From assembly GCA_937900415.1 (NCBI GenBank), contig CALCEY010000018.1:11315-75314 (forward strand): a stretch of DNA of 64,000 nucleotides. The letters are read 5' to 3'. Shown here piece by piece: positions 44,223 to 53,125 of the stretch (the stretch's first letter is position 1; each line of letters begins with the position of its first letter). The translations under genes and the position numbers were made by a program. The DNA is from an uncultured Clostridia bacterium. GTDB lineage: Bacteria; Bacillota; Clostridia; Peptostreptococcales; Anaerovoracaceae. The notes under the pieces were generated by a model. It searched no databases. It had not been told where the DNA came from and saw only the letters and a program-made list of their open reading frames with translations.

Positions 44223-44365
44223 ACTTAACGGCCGCCGGAAAAGAACGTAATATTTTAAGTTCACGTGTGGTAAAGGATAAAATAGTGCTTTGATAAAATG
44301 CAGCCTTCATAATCGAAAACAGGACGCATTTTGCAATATATTTAATGTTCAAATGTAAATACGTG

Positions 44366-44409
44366 GAGGCTCATCCTATGTTAGCTTGCAAATAAATACG
44401 ATGAGCCTC
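44366..44409. terminator. Hairpin between convergent mfd and spoVT
   Basis: GAGGCTCATC and GATGAGCCTC form a perfect 10-bp stem with a 24-base loop; only a short TT follows on the plus strand. It is a weak terminator candidate. Nothing else is seen in the 335-base gap 44223-44557. Confidence 0.4.
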
Positions 44410-44557
44410 TTCGCATACAGGCTGTGGTTTTTTGTGTGATATACCGGACAGGGTATCTGCTGTCCCTACGGCGTCTGAATATTTATATAAGAGAACTTTT
44501 AGGAGCTTGGCAGTACCGGGGTCTGAGCGGAAAAGCTTTTCGACTATATGCAGAGAA

Positions 44558-45049
44558 CTAATTTTCCATCTGTCTTGCCAAAAATGAGGCGCCTACTTCG
44601 GCAACCTTAAGCTCCGATTCTCCCAGCAGCTTGTTTTCCTTTGGAAGTATGGTTAATGAGCCTATGGGATCACCTTGGGATACTATGGGTACTACGATTT
44701 TTTTGTCGCTCAGATAACGGTTTTTACTTTGAATGATACTATCTAAATCAGAGTCTATTCGTCTGTCAATATAATTTTTCTTTTCTGCGCCCGAGGCGGC
44801 GATAATCTGATCAGTGTCAGAAACGATAATGGTTCCGCCGATAATCCTGAAAATCGTTTCCGCATATTCCCCTGCAAATTGCCCCAGCTCGCTTATGGGC
44901 GAATATTTTTTCAGTATAACCTCTCCTGAATTACCTGTATAAATTTCAAGGGGATCGCCTTCGCGAATACGGAGAACCCTTCTGATTTCTTTGGGAACGA
45001 CCACTCTGCCCAGATCGTCAATTCTTCTTACGATTCCTGTTGCTTTCAT
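44558..45049 (-). CDS. spoVT: Stage V sporulation regulator SpoVT
   Basis: A 163-residue regulator with an AbrB-type swapped-hairpin DNA-binding domain (MKATGIVRRIDDLGRVVVPK, EIRRVLRIREGDPLEIY) and a C-terminal GAF-like domain. The start at 45049 is chosen because AAAGGTGC lies at good distance and the family begins MKATG; an upstream in-frame ATG at 45082 adds a non-family tail. SpoVT controls forespore gene expression, which supports the organism being a spore former. In Bacillus it also follows mfd; here it is inverted. Confidence 0.95.
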   Translation of the reverse strand: MKATGIVRRIDDLGRVVVPKEIRRVLRIREGDPLEIYTGNSGEVILKKYSPISELGQFAGEYAETIFRIIGGTIIVSDTDQIIAASGAEKKNYIDRRIDSDLDSIIQSKNRYLSDKKIVVPIVSQGDPIGSLTILPKENKLLGESELKVAEVGASFLARQMEN

Positions 45050-45448
45050 AATTTTCTTGCACCTTTCAAAGATATATTTCATTTACAATTTTAGTATTTG
45101 CTTCCAAAGTTTTTTTATGCAGAGCAAATAAATTAAAGAAACACAGATATGAAAGCAAGCGAAGCGGCTATTGTCCGGCAATGAAGGAAATCGCCAGGAT
45201 GACAGCGGGATATTCGTAAAATATATAGTTAAAGTCGTTTATTGAAAGCATAAAATATGTACAGGGACTTGTGAAGGATTTTGTGTAATTAGGGACGAAG
45301 CTTTATCACATTTTTGCATGAAACATATGCGAGTTCTGCTTGTATTCGGACTAAAATACACCTAAAATACATGGAAAAGACTGTAGATATGTGATAAAAT
45401 ATCCAATATGCAGAGGATGATTATAAATAATACTTACGGAGAAGAATT
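45050..45448. other. Divergent spacer between spoVT and mtaD-like gene
   Basis: No gene is seen. A -10-like TGTGATAAAAT near 45391-45401 may serve the downstream gene. A small direct repeat AAAATACA occurs twice near 45353-45370. Confidence 0.35.
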
Positions 45449-46738
45449 ATGCTTTTCAAGAATATTACGATTTTAGATGAAAATACGGAAATCCAAAAGG
45501 ATATGTATGTCGTTGTCGAAAAAGACAGGATAGTCTATGTGGGAAGAGAGAAACCGCAGGGGGAGACGGGCAGGGAATATGACGGAAAAGGAAAACTGCT
45601 GATGCCGGGATTTTATAATTCGCACGCCCATTCGCCGATGACGCTGATGCGCGGTTACGGAGAAAATCTGGCGCTTCAGGCGTGGCTCAATGAGAAGATA
45701 TTTCCCTTTGAGGCCAAGCTTACGGGAAATGCTGTCTATTGGGGAACCATGCTTTCCTATGCCGAATCGCTGCGCTTTGGGATAGTTTCATCTACCGAGA
45801 TGTACTATTTTATGGACGATATGGCGCAGGCCGTGATTGACAGCGGAGTCAAAGCAAATCTTTCAAGAGCGATAGTTAATTTTGATGACAGCGACGTGCG
45901 AAGGCTTAATTCATTTAAGGAGATGGTGCATGCCTTTGAGGAATATCACGGAGTCTGCGATGGAAGAATAAAAATTGACGCCAGTATTCACGGAGAATAT
46001 ACATCAAATCATCTGGCGGTAAGCGCCGTTGCAGATTATGCGAAGAAAAACGGTATGAGGGCGCATGTCCATATTTCGGAAACGAAGTCTGAACACGAGG
46101 AATGTAAGAGCAGACATGGCGGAAAAACTCCGGTGGAATATTTTAACGAGCTGGGATTTTTCGATGTTCCGACGACTGCTGCGCACTGCGTATGGATAGA
46201 GGGAAAGGATTTTGAAATACTCAGAGAAAAAAATGTAACTGTAGCTTCAAATCCGGCCAGCAATTTAAAATTAGCCAGCGGAGTATGCAACATTCCGAAG
46301 CTTTTGAATAATAATATAAATGTCGCAATAGGGACGGACAGCACCGCAAGCAACAACAGCCTTAACTTTATAGAGGAAATGAAGATTTTTGCCATAGCTC
46401 CAAAGGCATATTTCGCAGCTCCCGAGGCAATATCCCCAGCTCAGACGTTGAGGGCGGCTACCTTGTGCGGCGCGTTGGCGCAAGGTAGGGACGACTGCGG
46501 CGTTATCAGGCAGGGAGCGAAGGCGGACGTTATAGTTTTAGATATTTCAGGAGCGCATATGCACCCTGTTCACGATTTAAAAAACAATATAGTCTATTCG
46601 GCTTCAGGCAGCGATGTGGTGATGACGATGGTGGACGGCAGAGTGCTGTATGAAGACGGAGAATATACTACTATAGATATTGAAAAAACGATTTTTGAAG
46701 CTGAACGGGCAACAGAGAAAATTATGTCGGAGCTGTAG
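45449..46738 (+). CDS. mtaD: Amidohydrolase, probable S-adenosylhomocysteine/5-methylthioadenosine deaminase
   Basis: A 429-residue metal-dependent hydrolase. The metal-binding HxH is in NSHAHSPMTLMRGYGENLAL, with further ligands in HVHISETKSEHEE, TAAHCVWIEG and IGTDSTASNNSLNF. This pattern fits the MtaD/SAH deaminase group that converts adenine nucleosides to inosine derivatives. Related enzymes act on other guanine or cytosine compounds, so the substrate is likely but not certain. Ribosome binding site ACGGAGAAG precedes the ATG. Confidence 0.8.
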   Translation: MLFKNITILDENTEIQKDMYVVVEKDRIVYVGREKPQGETGREYDGKGKLLMPGFYNSHAHSPMTLMRGYGENLALQAWLNEKIFPFEAKLTGNAVYWGTMLSYAESLRFGIVSSTEMYYFMDDMAQAVIDSGVKANLSRAIVNFDDSDVRRLNSFKEMVHAFEEYHGVCDGRIKIDASIHGEYTSNHLAVSAVADYAKKNGMRAHVHISETKSEHEECKSRHGGKTPVEYFNELGFFDVPTTAAHCVWIEGKDFEILREKNVTVASNPASNLKLASGVCNIPKLLNNNINVAIGTDSTASNNSLNFIEEMKIFAIAPKAYFAAPEAISPAQTLRAATLCGALAQGRDDCGVIRQGAKADVIVLDISGAHMHPVHDLKNNIVYSASGSDVVMTMVDGRVLYEDGEYTTIDIEKTIFEAERATEKIMSEL

Positions 46739-46773
46739 AAGCTGCAATTATAAAAAGGAAAGGACATTAAAGA

Positions 46774-48381
46774 ATGTCAGGTAATAAGATTTTGAGAGGC
46801 GCGGCGGTGCTGGGAATTGCGGGACTGCTGGTAAAGCTGCTGGGGGCATTTTTCAGGATACCGCTTCAGGCGCTTATAGGCGAAGAGGGAATGGCTTACT
46901 ACGGATACGCTTATCCGTTGTATTCGCTGTTCCTCGTTATTGCGACAGCAGGTATACCTGTAGCTATTTCAAGACTGGTATCGGAAAAGATTGCGCTTAA
47001 GGATTATGATGGAGCTCACAGAGTATTTAAGGTTTCCGGCTGGATGCTGTTCTTTATAGGACTGTTTTCTTTCGCTGTATGTTATTTCGGCGCAGGCTTC
47101 ATTTCGGAACATGTTATAGGAGACGTCGGCGCTTTGAAGCCTCTTAGGGCCATTGCGCCGGCGCTGATATTTGTACCTGTCATGTCAGCCTTTCGCGGAT
47201 ATTTCCAGGGACGGCAGAATATGAATCCGACGGCCGTATCACAATTTATTGAACAGATTTTCAGAGTAGGAGTAGGTCTTGCTTTGGCGTATGCGCTTAT
47301 GGGAGAATCCCTCGATTCGGCCGCGGCCGGAGCGACCTTCGGCGCTACGGCCGGTTCGGTAGCAGGTTTGATAGTTATAGTTCTGATATATTTCCTGAGT
47401 AAAAAAGTAATAAATTACAATATAAAGAAAAACCGCAGGCACAGGACGCGGGAAAGCGGCAGGTCGATAGTAAAACAGATTCTAATGATAGCTATTCCGA
47501 TAACGATAGGCTCCTCCATACTGCCGCTGGTTAACGCTGCCGACAGTATGCTGGTAACGAGGAGACTGCTGGACGGAGGCTTTTCTATAGATGAGGCCAG
47601 AATCCTCTGGGGACAGCTCAGCGGATACTGCAATACTATGATAGGGCTGCCTCAGGTGATAACACAGTCAGTGGCCATAGCTATGGTTCCGGCAGTTGCA
47701 GGCGCCTTTAGAACAGGCCGGAATAAAGAGGTTCATGAAAACGTCAATCTTGGAATAAGAACAAGCATGATAATAGGCATGCCGTGCGCCATAGGCATAA
47801 TGGCTTTGGCGGAGCCTATACTGTTGCTGCTATTTCCCAAAGAACCGGCAGGAGTTGCCAGTGCGGCTCCGACGCTTATGATAATGTGCGTAAGCGTTGC
47901 TCTGATGTCTGTTTTGCAGACCACGACCGGAATACTTCAGGGAATAGACAAACAGATGGTTCCCGTGAAGAATATGGCGATAGGAGCTGTGGGAAAGGTA
48001 GTGCTGACATATATCCTCGTCGCTTTTCCTGCTCTCAATATAAAAGGAGCGGCGATAGGCTCAATATTTGTATACGCAGTGGCTCTCATTCTGAATATGA
48101 AGGCTGTAATAAAATATACGGGAACCAGAGTAAACATGAGCATGGCTTTCGTAAAGCCTACGGCTGCTTCTCTCATAATGGGAGTATGTGCTTTCGCTTC
48201 ATATAAATTGATTTACATGGTTCTGGAAAGCAATACCATGGCTACCATGATTGCGATACTGATAGGCATAGTAGTTTACGGGGTTTTCATACTCGGCTTT
48301 AAGGCTATAACAAAAGAGGAGATAGAGAGAATACCGGGCGGATACAAATTAGCTAAAATTTTGGATAAATTTATAAAATAG
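46774..48381 (+). CDS. spoVB: SpoVB-family lipid flippase (MOP superfamily)
   Basis: A 535-residue polytopic membrane protein with about 14 predicted helices. The opening LRGAAVLGIAGLLVKLLGAF, FRIPLQALIGEEGMAYYGYA and AFRGYFQGRQNMNPTAVSQF are typical of SpoVB/YabM transporters that flip lipid-linked precursors for spore cortex or wall synthesis. In the Bacillus arrangement YabM follows spoVT, as here with mtaD inserted. The next gene, mazG, starts 13 bases downstream. Confidence 0.9.
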   Translation: MSGNKILRGAAVLGIAGLLVKLLGAFFRIPLQALIGEEGMAYYGYAYPLYSLFLVIATAGIPVAISRLVSEKIALKDYDGAHRVFKVSGWMLFFIGLFSFAVCYFGAGFISEHVIGDVGALKPLRAIAPALIFVPVMSAFRGYFQGRQNMNPTAVSQFIEQIFRVGVGLALAYALMGESLDSAAAGATFGATAGSVAGLIVIVLIYFLSKKVINYNIKKNRRHRTRESGRSIVKQILMIAIPITIGSSILPLVNAADSMLVTRRLLDGGFSIDEARILWGQLSGYCNTMIGLPQVITQSVAIAMVPAVAGAFRTGRNKEVHENVNLGIRTSMIIGMPCAIGIMALAEPILLLLFPKEPAGVASAAPTLMIMCVSVALMSVLQTTTGILQGIDKQMVPVKNMAIGAVGKVVLTYILVAFPALNIKGAAIGSIFVYAVALILNMKAVIKYTGTRVNMSMAFVKPTAASLIMGVCAFASYKLIYMVLESNTMATMIAILIGIVVYGVFILGFKAITKEEIERIPGGYKLAKILDKFIK

Positions 48382-48394
48382 AGGTAAACTTGCA

Positions 48395-49234
48395 ATGAAA
48401 GAGAAATATTCTTACCTTGGTATTTCCGCAGAGACGGATGAAGGAGCCGTAGCACGATTGAAGGAAATAATAGGAGTTCTTCGAAAGGAATGTCCATGGG
48501 ACAAGGTACAGACTCATGAGACGCTGAGAAGCTGCATGCTGGAGGAGGCATATGAGGCTGTCGATGCTATAGACAAATCGGACTATGATAATCTGGAAGA
48601 GGAATTGGGAGACGTGGCTCTTCAGGTTATATTTCACAGCAATCTGGCCGCCGAAGAGGGACATTTTGACCTGATGAGTGTGATAAACAGAGAATGTAAG
48701 AAGATGATAAGGCGTCATCCCCATATTTTTTTAGAAGAAAGCTCAAATAATGATGTAAAAACCGTTGACAATGTGCTTGAAAAATGGGACAATATCAAGG
48801 AACGGGAAAGCATAAGCCAAACGAGGACAGAGAGGCTTGAAAGCGTACCCCGAGCATTTCCGGCGCTGACAAGAGCGGCCAAAGTTCAGAAGAAAGCAGC
48901 AGAGGCAGGCTTTGACTGGACAGACGTTTCTTTTGCCGTAGATAAGGTCAACGAAGAGACTGCCGAATTGATGGAGGCTTATAATTCAACAGAAAAAGAT
49001 TTTGCTTCGGTAGCAGAGGAACTGGGAGATTTACTTTTTTCAGTGGTTAATGTGGCCAGATTCCTGCGAGTTGACCCGGAAGAAGCTTTGAGACTTACTA
49101 CTGACAAGTTCATCAGAAGATTTGCTCATATAGAAAAGCAGAGTCTGGCTTGCGGCAGGCAGCTTGAAGAGATGAGCCTCGAAGAGATGGACAAGCTGTG
49201 GGAAGAGGCAAAAAAGTCGGAAAACAGAAGATGA
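48395..49234 (+). CDS. mazG: Nucleoside triphosphate pyrophosphohydrolase MazG
   Basis: A 279-residue protein with tandem MazG domains. The first has CPWDKVQTHETLRSCMLEEA and EELGDVALQVIFHS; the second has KVNEETAELMEA and EELGDLLFSVVNVARFL. It hydrolyses noncanonical or excess NTPs. The N-terminal 30 residues are a short remnant ahead of the MazG domain, shorter than the methylase-fused YabN of Bacillus. It is in an operon with spoVB, hup and rqcP. Confidence 0.95.
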   Translation: MKEKYSYLGISAETDEGAVARLKEIIGVLRKECPWDKVQTHETLRSCMLEEAYEAVDAIDKSDYDNLEEELGDVALQVIFHSNLAAEEGHFDLMSVINRECKKMIRRHPHIFLEESSNNDVKTVDNVLEKWDNIKERESISQTRTERLESVPRAFPALTRAAKVQKKAAEAGFDWTDVSFAVDKVNEETAELMEAYNSTEKDFASVAEELGDLLFSVVNVARFLRVDPEEALRLTTDKFIRRFAHIEKQSLACGRQLEEMSLEEMDKLWEEAKKSENRR

Positions 49235-49268
49235 ATATCATCATAATATGTTTAAGGAGGAAATTTAG

Positions 49269-49547
49269 ATGAACAAGGCTGAATTAGTAGCTGCTGTAGC
49301 AGAAAAAACTAATTTTACAAAAAAAGATGCAGAGGCTGCGGTAAACGCATTGATAGCAAGCGTTGAAGAAGCTCTGGTAAAAGGTGAAAAAGTACAGCTG
49401 ATCGGATTCGGTACTTTTGAAACAAGAGAAAGAAAAGCAAGACAGGGAAGAAATCCTAGAAAGCCTGATGAAGTTATCAAGATTGCAGCTGCTAAGGCTC
49501 CTGTATTCAAGGCAGGAAAAGCGCTTAAGGACGCTGTGAACAAATAG
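49269..49547 (+). CDS. hup: DNA-binding protein HU
   Basis: A 92-residue histone-like protein: MNKAELVAAVAEKTNFTKKD at the N-terminus and the DNA-clasping arm GFGTFETRERKARQGRNPR. A strong ribosome binding site TAAGGAGG precedes the ATG. It compacts and bends DNA. It lies between mazG and rqcP, a common placement in Firmicutes. Confidence 0.97.
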   Translation: MNKAELVAAVAEKTNFTKKDAEAAVNALIASVEEALVKGEKVQLIGFGTFETRERKARQGRNPRKPDEVIKIAAAKAPVFKAGKALKDAVNK

Positions 49548-49569
49548 GTTTCGGTTTCAGACGAATTTA

Positions 49570-49809
49570 ATGAGAATAGATAAATTTTTAAAAAATTCAA
49601 GACTTATAAAAAGACGTACCGTCGCCAAGGAGGCCTGTGACCGGGGCAGAGTATTTGTAAATGACAAACCTGCAAAGGCCGGAACAGATGTCAATGTGGG
49701 AGATATCGTAAGAATAGAATTTGGAAACAGTTCTATATCGGCACGGGTTCTCGTTTTGAGTGAATCGTGCAGGAAAGAAGACGCGGCGTCCATGTATGAG
49801 ATAGTATAA
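49570..49809 (+). CDS. rqcP: S4-domain RNA-binding protein RqcP
   Basis: A 79-residue S4 domain protein starting MRIDKFLKNSRLIKRRTVAK with DRGRVFVNDKPAKAGTDVNV. RqcP (YabO) assists alanine tailing in ribosome-associated quality control. There is only a weak ribosome binding site, and the gene starts 22 bases after hup, so it probably depends on translation from hup. A terminator follows. Confidence 0.93.
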   Translation: MRIDKFLKNSRLIKRRTVAKEACDRGRVFVNDKPAKAGTDVNVGDIVRIEFGNSSISARVLVLSESCRKEDAASMYEIV

Positions 49810-49810
49810 G

Positions 49811-49858
49811 AAAAGCTCCTTTGACGGACTGAAAAGTCGTTTCAAAGGAGCCTTTTAT
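49811..49858 (+). terminator. Intrinsic terminator after rqcP
   Basis: GGCTCCTTTGAA-type stem (GCTCCTTTGA / TCAAAGGAGC) with a 17-base loop is followed by CTTTTATTT. It ends the spoVB-mazG-hup-rqcP transcript. Confidence 0.85.
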
Positions 49859-50010
49859 TTATCATTCTCATATTTAACGCTTTTGGCAGAGCAGAACGAG
49901 AACCTGACACGGTGTTTTTAGTTGCAGTTCCGGCCTGAAAAACGATGCTTCCATATATTCTCGTCGTATGATTGCTAAGAAGCATACTGCCTTACGGATT
50001 TCTGTGCAGC

Positions 50011-50532
50011 CTATACGGAAAGCTCTTTTATTATCTGGTGTTTCAGCATGGAAAGATTCTCTTCATTATTTTCAAGTTTACCTGCTTCTATGAGAGAGGC
50101 CGTCCCCCATGTAAGAGAAGAGATGGCGAAGCTGCGAACTTCAAAGTCGTCTAATCCTGAATTTTCGCAATACTCCTTTATCTGAGCAGTTATTCCGGGA
50201 GCGAAGGGCGAATTTCCCATGCCGTAAAGGGGATTTGCCGTCTTGAATCTGACGTTGGCCACGCAAAGTTCGGCAATCCTTCTTTCAGGCCGGTCAAAAG
50301 CCCGGCATATCTGGGATTGGAGACGTTCCCACTTTTCATCCACATATGCTATTATTTCCTTTATGAACTCATCTTTATTCTTGAAATGCTTATAGGGCGC
50401 TGCGCAGCTTGCGCCGCAGGAGGCCGCCACTCTGCGAAGGGAGAAGCCTCTTACTCCGTGGGCGATTATTTCATCAATTCCGGCAGCCAGAAGCTTTTCT
50501 CTGAGAACCAGTATTCCATCCGTATCTTCCAT
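50011..50532 (-). CDS. TetR-family transcriptional regulator
   Basis: A 173-residue repressor-like protein with an N-terminal helix-turn-helix RGFSLRRVAASCGASCAAPY, around residues 28-47, and a helical ligand domain. It is divergent from the aminotransferase gene and the aromatic operon. Two inverted repeats of the form GTTAA-N5-TTAAC or close to it lie in the intergenic region, one near each start, so it probably controls itself and the neighbour. The inducer is unknown. Confidence 0.85.
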   Translation of the reverse strand: MEDTDGILVLREKLLAAGIDEIIAHGVRGFSLRRVAASCGASCAAPYKHFKNKDEFIKEIIAYVDEKWERLQSQICRAFDRPERRIAELCVANVRFKTANPLYGMGNSPFAPGITAQIKEYCENSGLDDFEVRSFAISSLTWGTASLIEAGKLENNEENLSMLKHQIIKELSV

Positions 50533-50549
50533 AATAACTCCTTAAGATA

Positions 50550-50564
50550 GTTAATATCGTTAAC
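50550..50564. promoter_or_regulatory. Putative TetR operator 1
   Basis: GTTAA-TATCG-TTAAC is a perfect inverted repeat 18 bases upstream of the TetR start codon. It shares its outline with the site exactly 100 bases away at 50650. Confidence 0.6.
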
Positions 50565-50612
50565 TTTATTATATCCGCTGTGTTAAAAGTATGCAATATT
50601 TTTGTGAGACTG

Positions 50613-50641
50613 TTGACTTTGCTGTGATAAATGTTTATAAT
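50613..50641 (+). promoter_or_regulatory. Sigma-70 promoter of the aminotransferase/aromatic operon
   Basis: TTGACT (50613-50618) and TATAAT (50636-50641) are separated by 17 bases. The predicted start of transcription overlaps the second operator. Confidence 0.75.
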
Positions 50642-50649
50642 TCGACTTA

Positions 50650-50664
50650 GTTAACAGTGATAAC
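50650..50664. promoter_or_regulatory. Putative TetR operator 2
   Basis: GTTAA-CAGTG-ATAAC differs from operator 1 by one arm base and lies at the transcription start of the aminotransferase gene, well placed for repression. Confidence 0.55.
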
Positions 50665-50679
50665 TTAAGAGGTGAACTG

Positions 50680-51870
50680 ATGATAAACGAAAAAATGACG
50701 GAAAAAGGCCGCAACAGTTCGGTAATAAGAGAATTGTTTGAATTCGGCATGCAGAGAAAAGCCGTATTGGGAGAAGACAAGGTTTTTGATTTCAGTATAG
50801 GAAACCCCAGCGTTCCGTGTCCCGACGAGATTACGGACAGTATGACGGAGCTTCTGAGAGATTCTGACCCCGTGGATCTTCACGGATATACTTCGGCAGC
50901 GGGAGATATGAACACAAGAAAAGCCGTGGCCGATTATATAAACTCAAAATATTCTCTCGGAGTCAAACCGTCGAACGTCTATATGACGGCGGGGGCCGCT
51001 GCTTCTTTAACCATAGCGTTAAAGGCGGCGGTCTGCGAAGGGGAAGAGGTTATAGTTTTCACGCCGTATTTTCCGGAATATAAAGTATTCATAGAAAACT
51101 CGGGAGCCGAAACCGTGGAAGTGCCGGTTTCAAGGAAGAACTTTCAGATAGACTTTAACGCCTTGGAAAAGGTGTTTTCCCATAAAACGGCAGCTGTCAT
51201 CATAAATTCTCCCAACAATCCCACGGGAGCGGTTTTGACGGAAGAAACGCTCAAAATACTGGGGGATTTTCTGCGCAAAAAAGAAAAACAATACGGCAGG
51301 GAGATATATCTGATTTCAGACGAACCGTACAGGGAGCTCGTCTATGACGGAGCAGAGTCGCCGTTTCCGGCTCATTATTACGATAATACCATTATATGTT
51401 ATTCCTACAGCAAATCGCTGTCTATGCCGGGGGAAAGGATAGGATATGTGATGGTTTCGCCAAAGGCTGAGTCGGAAAAAGACTTGTTTGACGCAATATG
51501 CGGAAGCGGAAGAAGCCTGGGATACGTATGTGCGCCAAGCTTTCTGCAAAAGGTTGTGGCAAAACATCAGGGACTGACCTCGGATATTTCCGCTTATGAA
51601 GAGAAACGAGCTTTGATATATAAGATGATAACGGACTGCGGATTTGAGACCGTGAAACCGGAGGGAGCGTTTTATCTGTTTGTCAAGGCCCCCGGCGGAG
51701 ATGGAAAGGAGTTTTCAGAACGGGCGAAAAAATATGAAATCCTTATCGTACCGAGCGACAGCTTCGGAATGGAAGGATACGTGAGAATTTCATATTGCGT
51801 GAGCAGAGCGCAGATAGAAAATTCAAAACCAGCGTTTGAAGCGCTGGCTCAAAGCTATGGTCTGATATAA
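50680..51870 (+). CDS. Class I/II PLP-dependent aminotransferase
   Basis: A 396-residue fold-type I aminotransferase. PLP contacts are seen in INSPNNPTGAV, and the Schiff-base lysine is in CYSYSKSLSMPGERIGY. The N-terminus FDFSIGNPSVPCPDEI fits the aspartate/aromatic aminotransferase group. Its position directly before pheA and the aromatic operon suggests transamination of phenylpyruvate or 4-hydroxyphenylpyruvate, but alanine or aspartate use cannot be excluded. Ribosome binding site AGAGGTG precedes the ATG. Expression is probably under the divergent TetR regulator. Confidence 0.85.
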   Translation: MINEKMTEKGRNSSVIRELFEFGMQRKAVLGEDKVFDFSIGNPSVPCPDEITDSMTELLRDSDPVDLHGYTSAAGDMNTRKAVADYINSKYSLGVKPSNVYMTAGAAASLTIALKAAVCEGEEVIVFTPYFPEYKVFIENSGAETVEVPVSRKNFQIDFNALEKVFSHKTAAVIINSPNNPTGAVLTEETLKILGDFLRKKEKQYGREIYLISDEPYRELVYDGAESPFPAHYYDNTIICYSYSKSLSMPGERIGYVMVSPKAESEKDLFDAICGSGRSLGYVCAPSFLQKVVAKHQGLTSDISAYEEKRALIYKMITDCGFETVKPEGAFYLFVKAPGGDGKEFSERAKKYEILIVPSDSFGMEGYVRISYCVSRAQIENSKPAFEALAQSYGLI

Positions 51871-51914
51871 GCGGCGGCAGCGTTTGCTCCTTACGATATG
51901 CGGAGGACTGCTGT

Positions 51915-52070
51915 ATGCAAAGCAATTTGAAAATGATGATGAAAAACGAAATCATGATGAAAAATGAAATGATGATGAAAAATGAAATGATGATGAAAAA
52001 CGAAACAGGATGGAAAAACAAACATGGAAGATTTAAAAAGTTTAAGAAAAGAAATCACAGAGATAGATAA
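51915..52070 (+). CDS. Met-rich small ORF overlapping the pheA start
   Basis: A 51-codon ORF with a strong ribosome binding site GGAGG (51902-51906) 8 bases before its ATG. Residues 7-30 are four repeats of MMMKNE (one copy reads IMMKNE). The tail is lysine and arginine rich. Its stop lies 47 bases inside pheA in another frame, while pheA itself has only a weak binding site, so translational coupling or a leader role is possible. It may equally be a chance ORF in a repeat. I do not recognise a family. Confidence 0.4.
   Translation: MQSNLKMMMKNEIMMKNEMMMKNEMMMKNETGWKNKHGRFKKFKKRNHRDR
51933..52004 (+). repeat. 18-bp tandem repeat, four copies
   Basis: Four consecutive 18-base units of the form ATGATGATGAAAAATGAA occupy 72 bases just upstream of pheA. 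Copies differ at one or two positions. The repeat could vary in number by slippage and change the pheA leader length. Confidence 0.85.
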
Positions 52071-53124
52071 CGAGATGGCGGATCTTTTTACAAAGAGAAT
52101 GAAGTTGGTGGCGGAGGTGGCCAGATACAAGCAGCATAAGGGGCTTCCGGTACTTGACGCTAAAAGAGAGGAACAGGTCATAGCAGGCGGCACGGCGAGA
52201 ATATCTGAAGCTGAGCTGAAACCTTACTATATGAACTTTTTAAAAGAAACTATGAAAGTTTCAAGAAGCTATCAGACAAAGCTTCTGGCAGGGGTCAGGG
52301 TTGCTTATTGCGGAACGGAGGGAGCCTTTGCGCATATAGCTGCGTCTCATATATTTCCCGCCGCCGAAAAAATTGCGCACACCAGCTTTAAAAAGGCTTA
52401 CGAAGCAGTACAGAACGGTGAATGTGACTGTGCCGTGCTTCCTGTTGAAAACAGCTTTGCCGGCTATGTAGATCAGGTAAACGACCTGATGTTTTCAGGA
52501 CCCCTTTTCATCAACGGCATGTATGATCTGGCAGTTACCCACGACCTTTTGGGTATAGAAGGAGCCAACCTTAAAGACGTAAAGACGGTGGTAAGTCATT
52601 CCCAGGCATTGTCACAGTGCGCGGCATTCATAAAAGAGAACGGCTTTAAAGAAGTGGAATATTCAAATACGGCTTTGGCGGCCCGTTATGTAAAAGAAGA
52701 AAACGACAAGAGCATTGCGGCAATTGCCAGTGCGGAATCGGCCAAGCTTATGGGGCTTGAGGTTTTAGCAAGGAGTATCAACGACGACAGGTCAAACACG
52801 ACGAGATTTGCGGTTTTTTCGGCTTCGGACAACAGTGCCACGGGAAACAGCGGTAATACTTATTTTTCTCTCGTATTTACAGCCAGAAATGAAGCCGGTT
52901 CTCTGGCGGAGGCTCTGAACATAATCGGAAAACATGGATTCAACATGAGGACACTGCGTTCAAGACCTATGCACCAGCTTATGTGGCAGTACTATTTTTA
53001 TGTGGAAGCAGAGGGCGACATTTACAGCGAAAACGGAAAGCAGTGTGTTGAAGAGATGAGAAGCTGCTGCGATAAGATTAAGATAGTGGGCTCATACAAC
53101 GCTTTACAGCGGCAGGAGGCTTAA
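52024..53124 (+). CDS. pheA: Bifunctional chorismate mutase/prephenate dehydratase
   Basis: A 366-residue protein. Residues 1-85 are an AroQ-type chorismate mutase (LRKEITEIDNEMADLFTKRM, PVLDAKREEQV). Residues about 98-275 are prephenate dehydratase, with CGTEGAFAHIAA and DDRSNTTRFAVF. An ACT domain follows (residues about 280-360), GSLAEALNIIGKHGFNMRTL. It makes phenylpyruvate from chorismate. The allosteric motifs read GSLA and RSRP instead of GALV and ESRP, so Phe feedback may differ. aroB starts one base after its stop. Confidence 0.93.
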   Translation: MEDLKSLRKEITEIDNEMADLFTKRMKLVAEVARYKQHKGLPVLDAKREEQVIAGGTARISEAELKPYYMNFLKETMKVSRSYQTKLLAGVRVAYCGTEGAFAHIAASHIFPAAEKIAHTSFKKAYEAVQNGECDCAVLPVENSFAGYVDQVNDLMFSGPLFINGMYDLAVTHDLLGIEGANLKDVKTVVSHSQALSQCAAFIKENGFKEVEYSNTALAARYVKEENDKSIAAIASAESAKLMGLEVLARSINDDRSNTTRFAVFSASDNSATGNSGNTYFSLVFTARNEAGSLAEALNIIGKHGFNMRTLRSRPMHQLMWQYYFYVEAEGDIYSENGKQCVEEMRSCCDKIKIVGSYNALQRQEA

Positions 53125-53125
53125 G

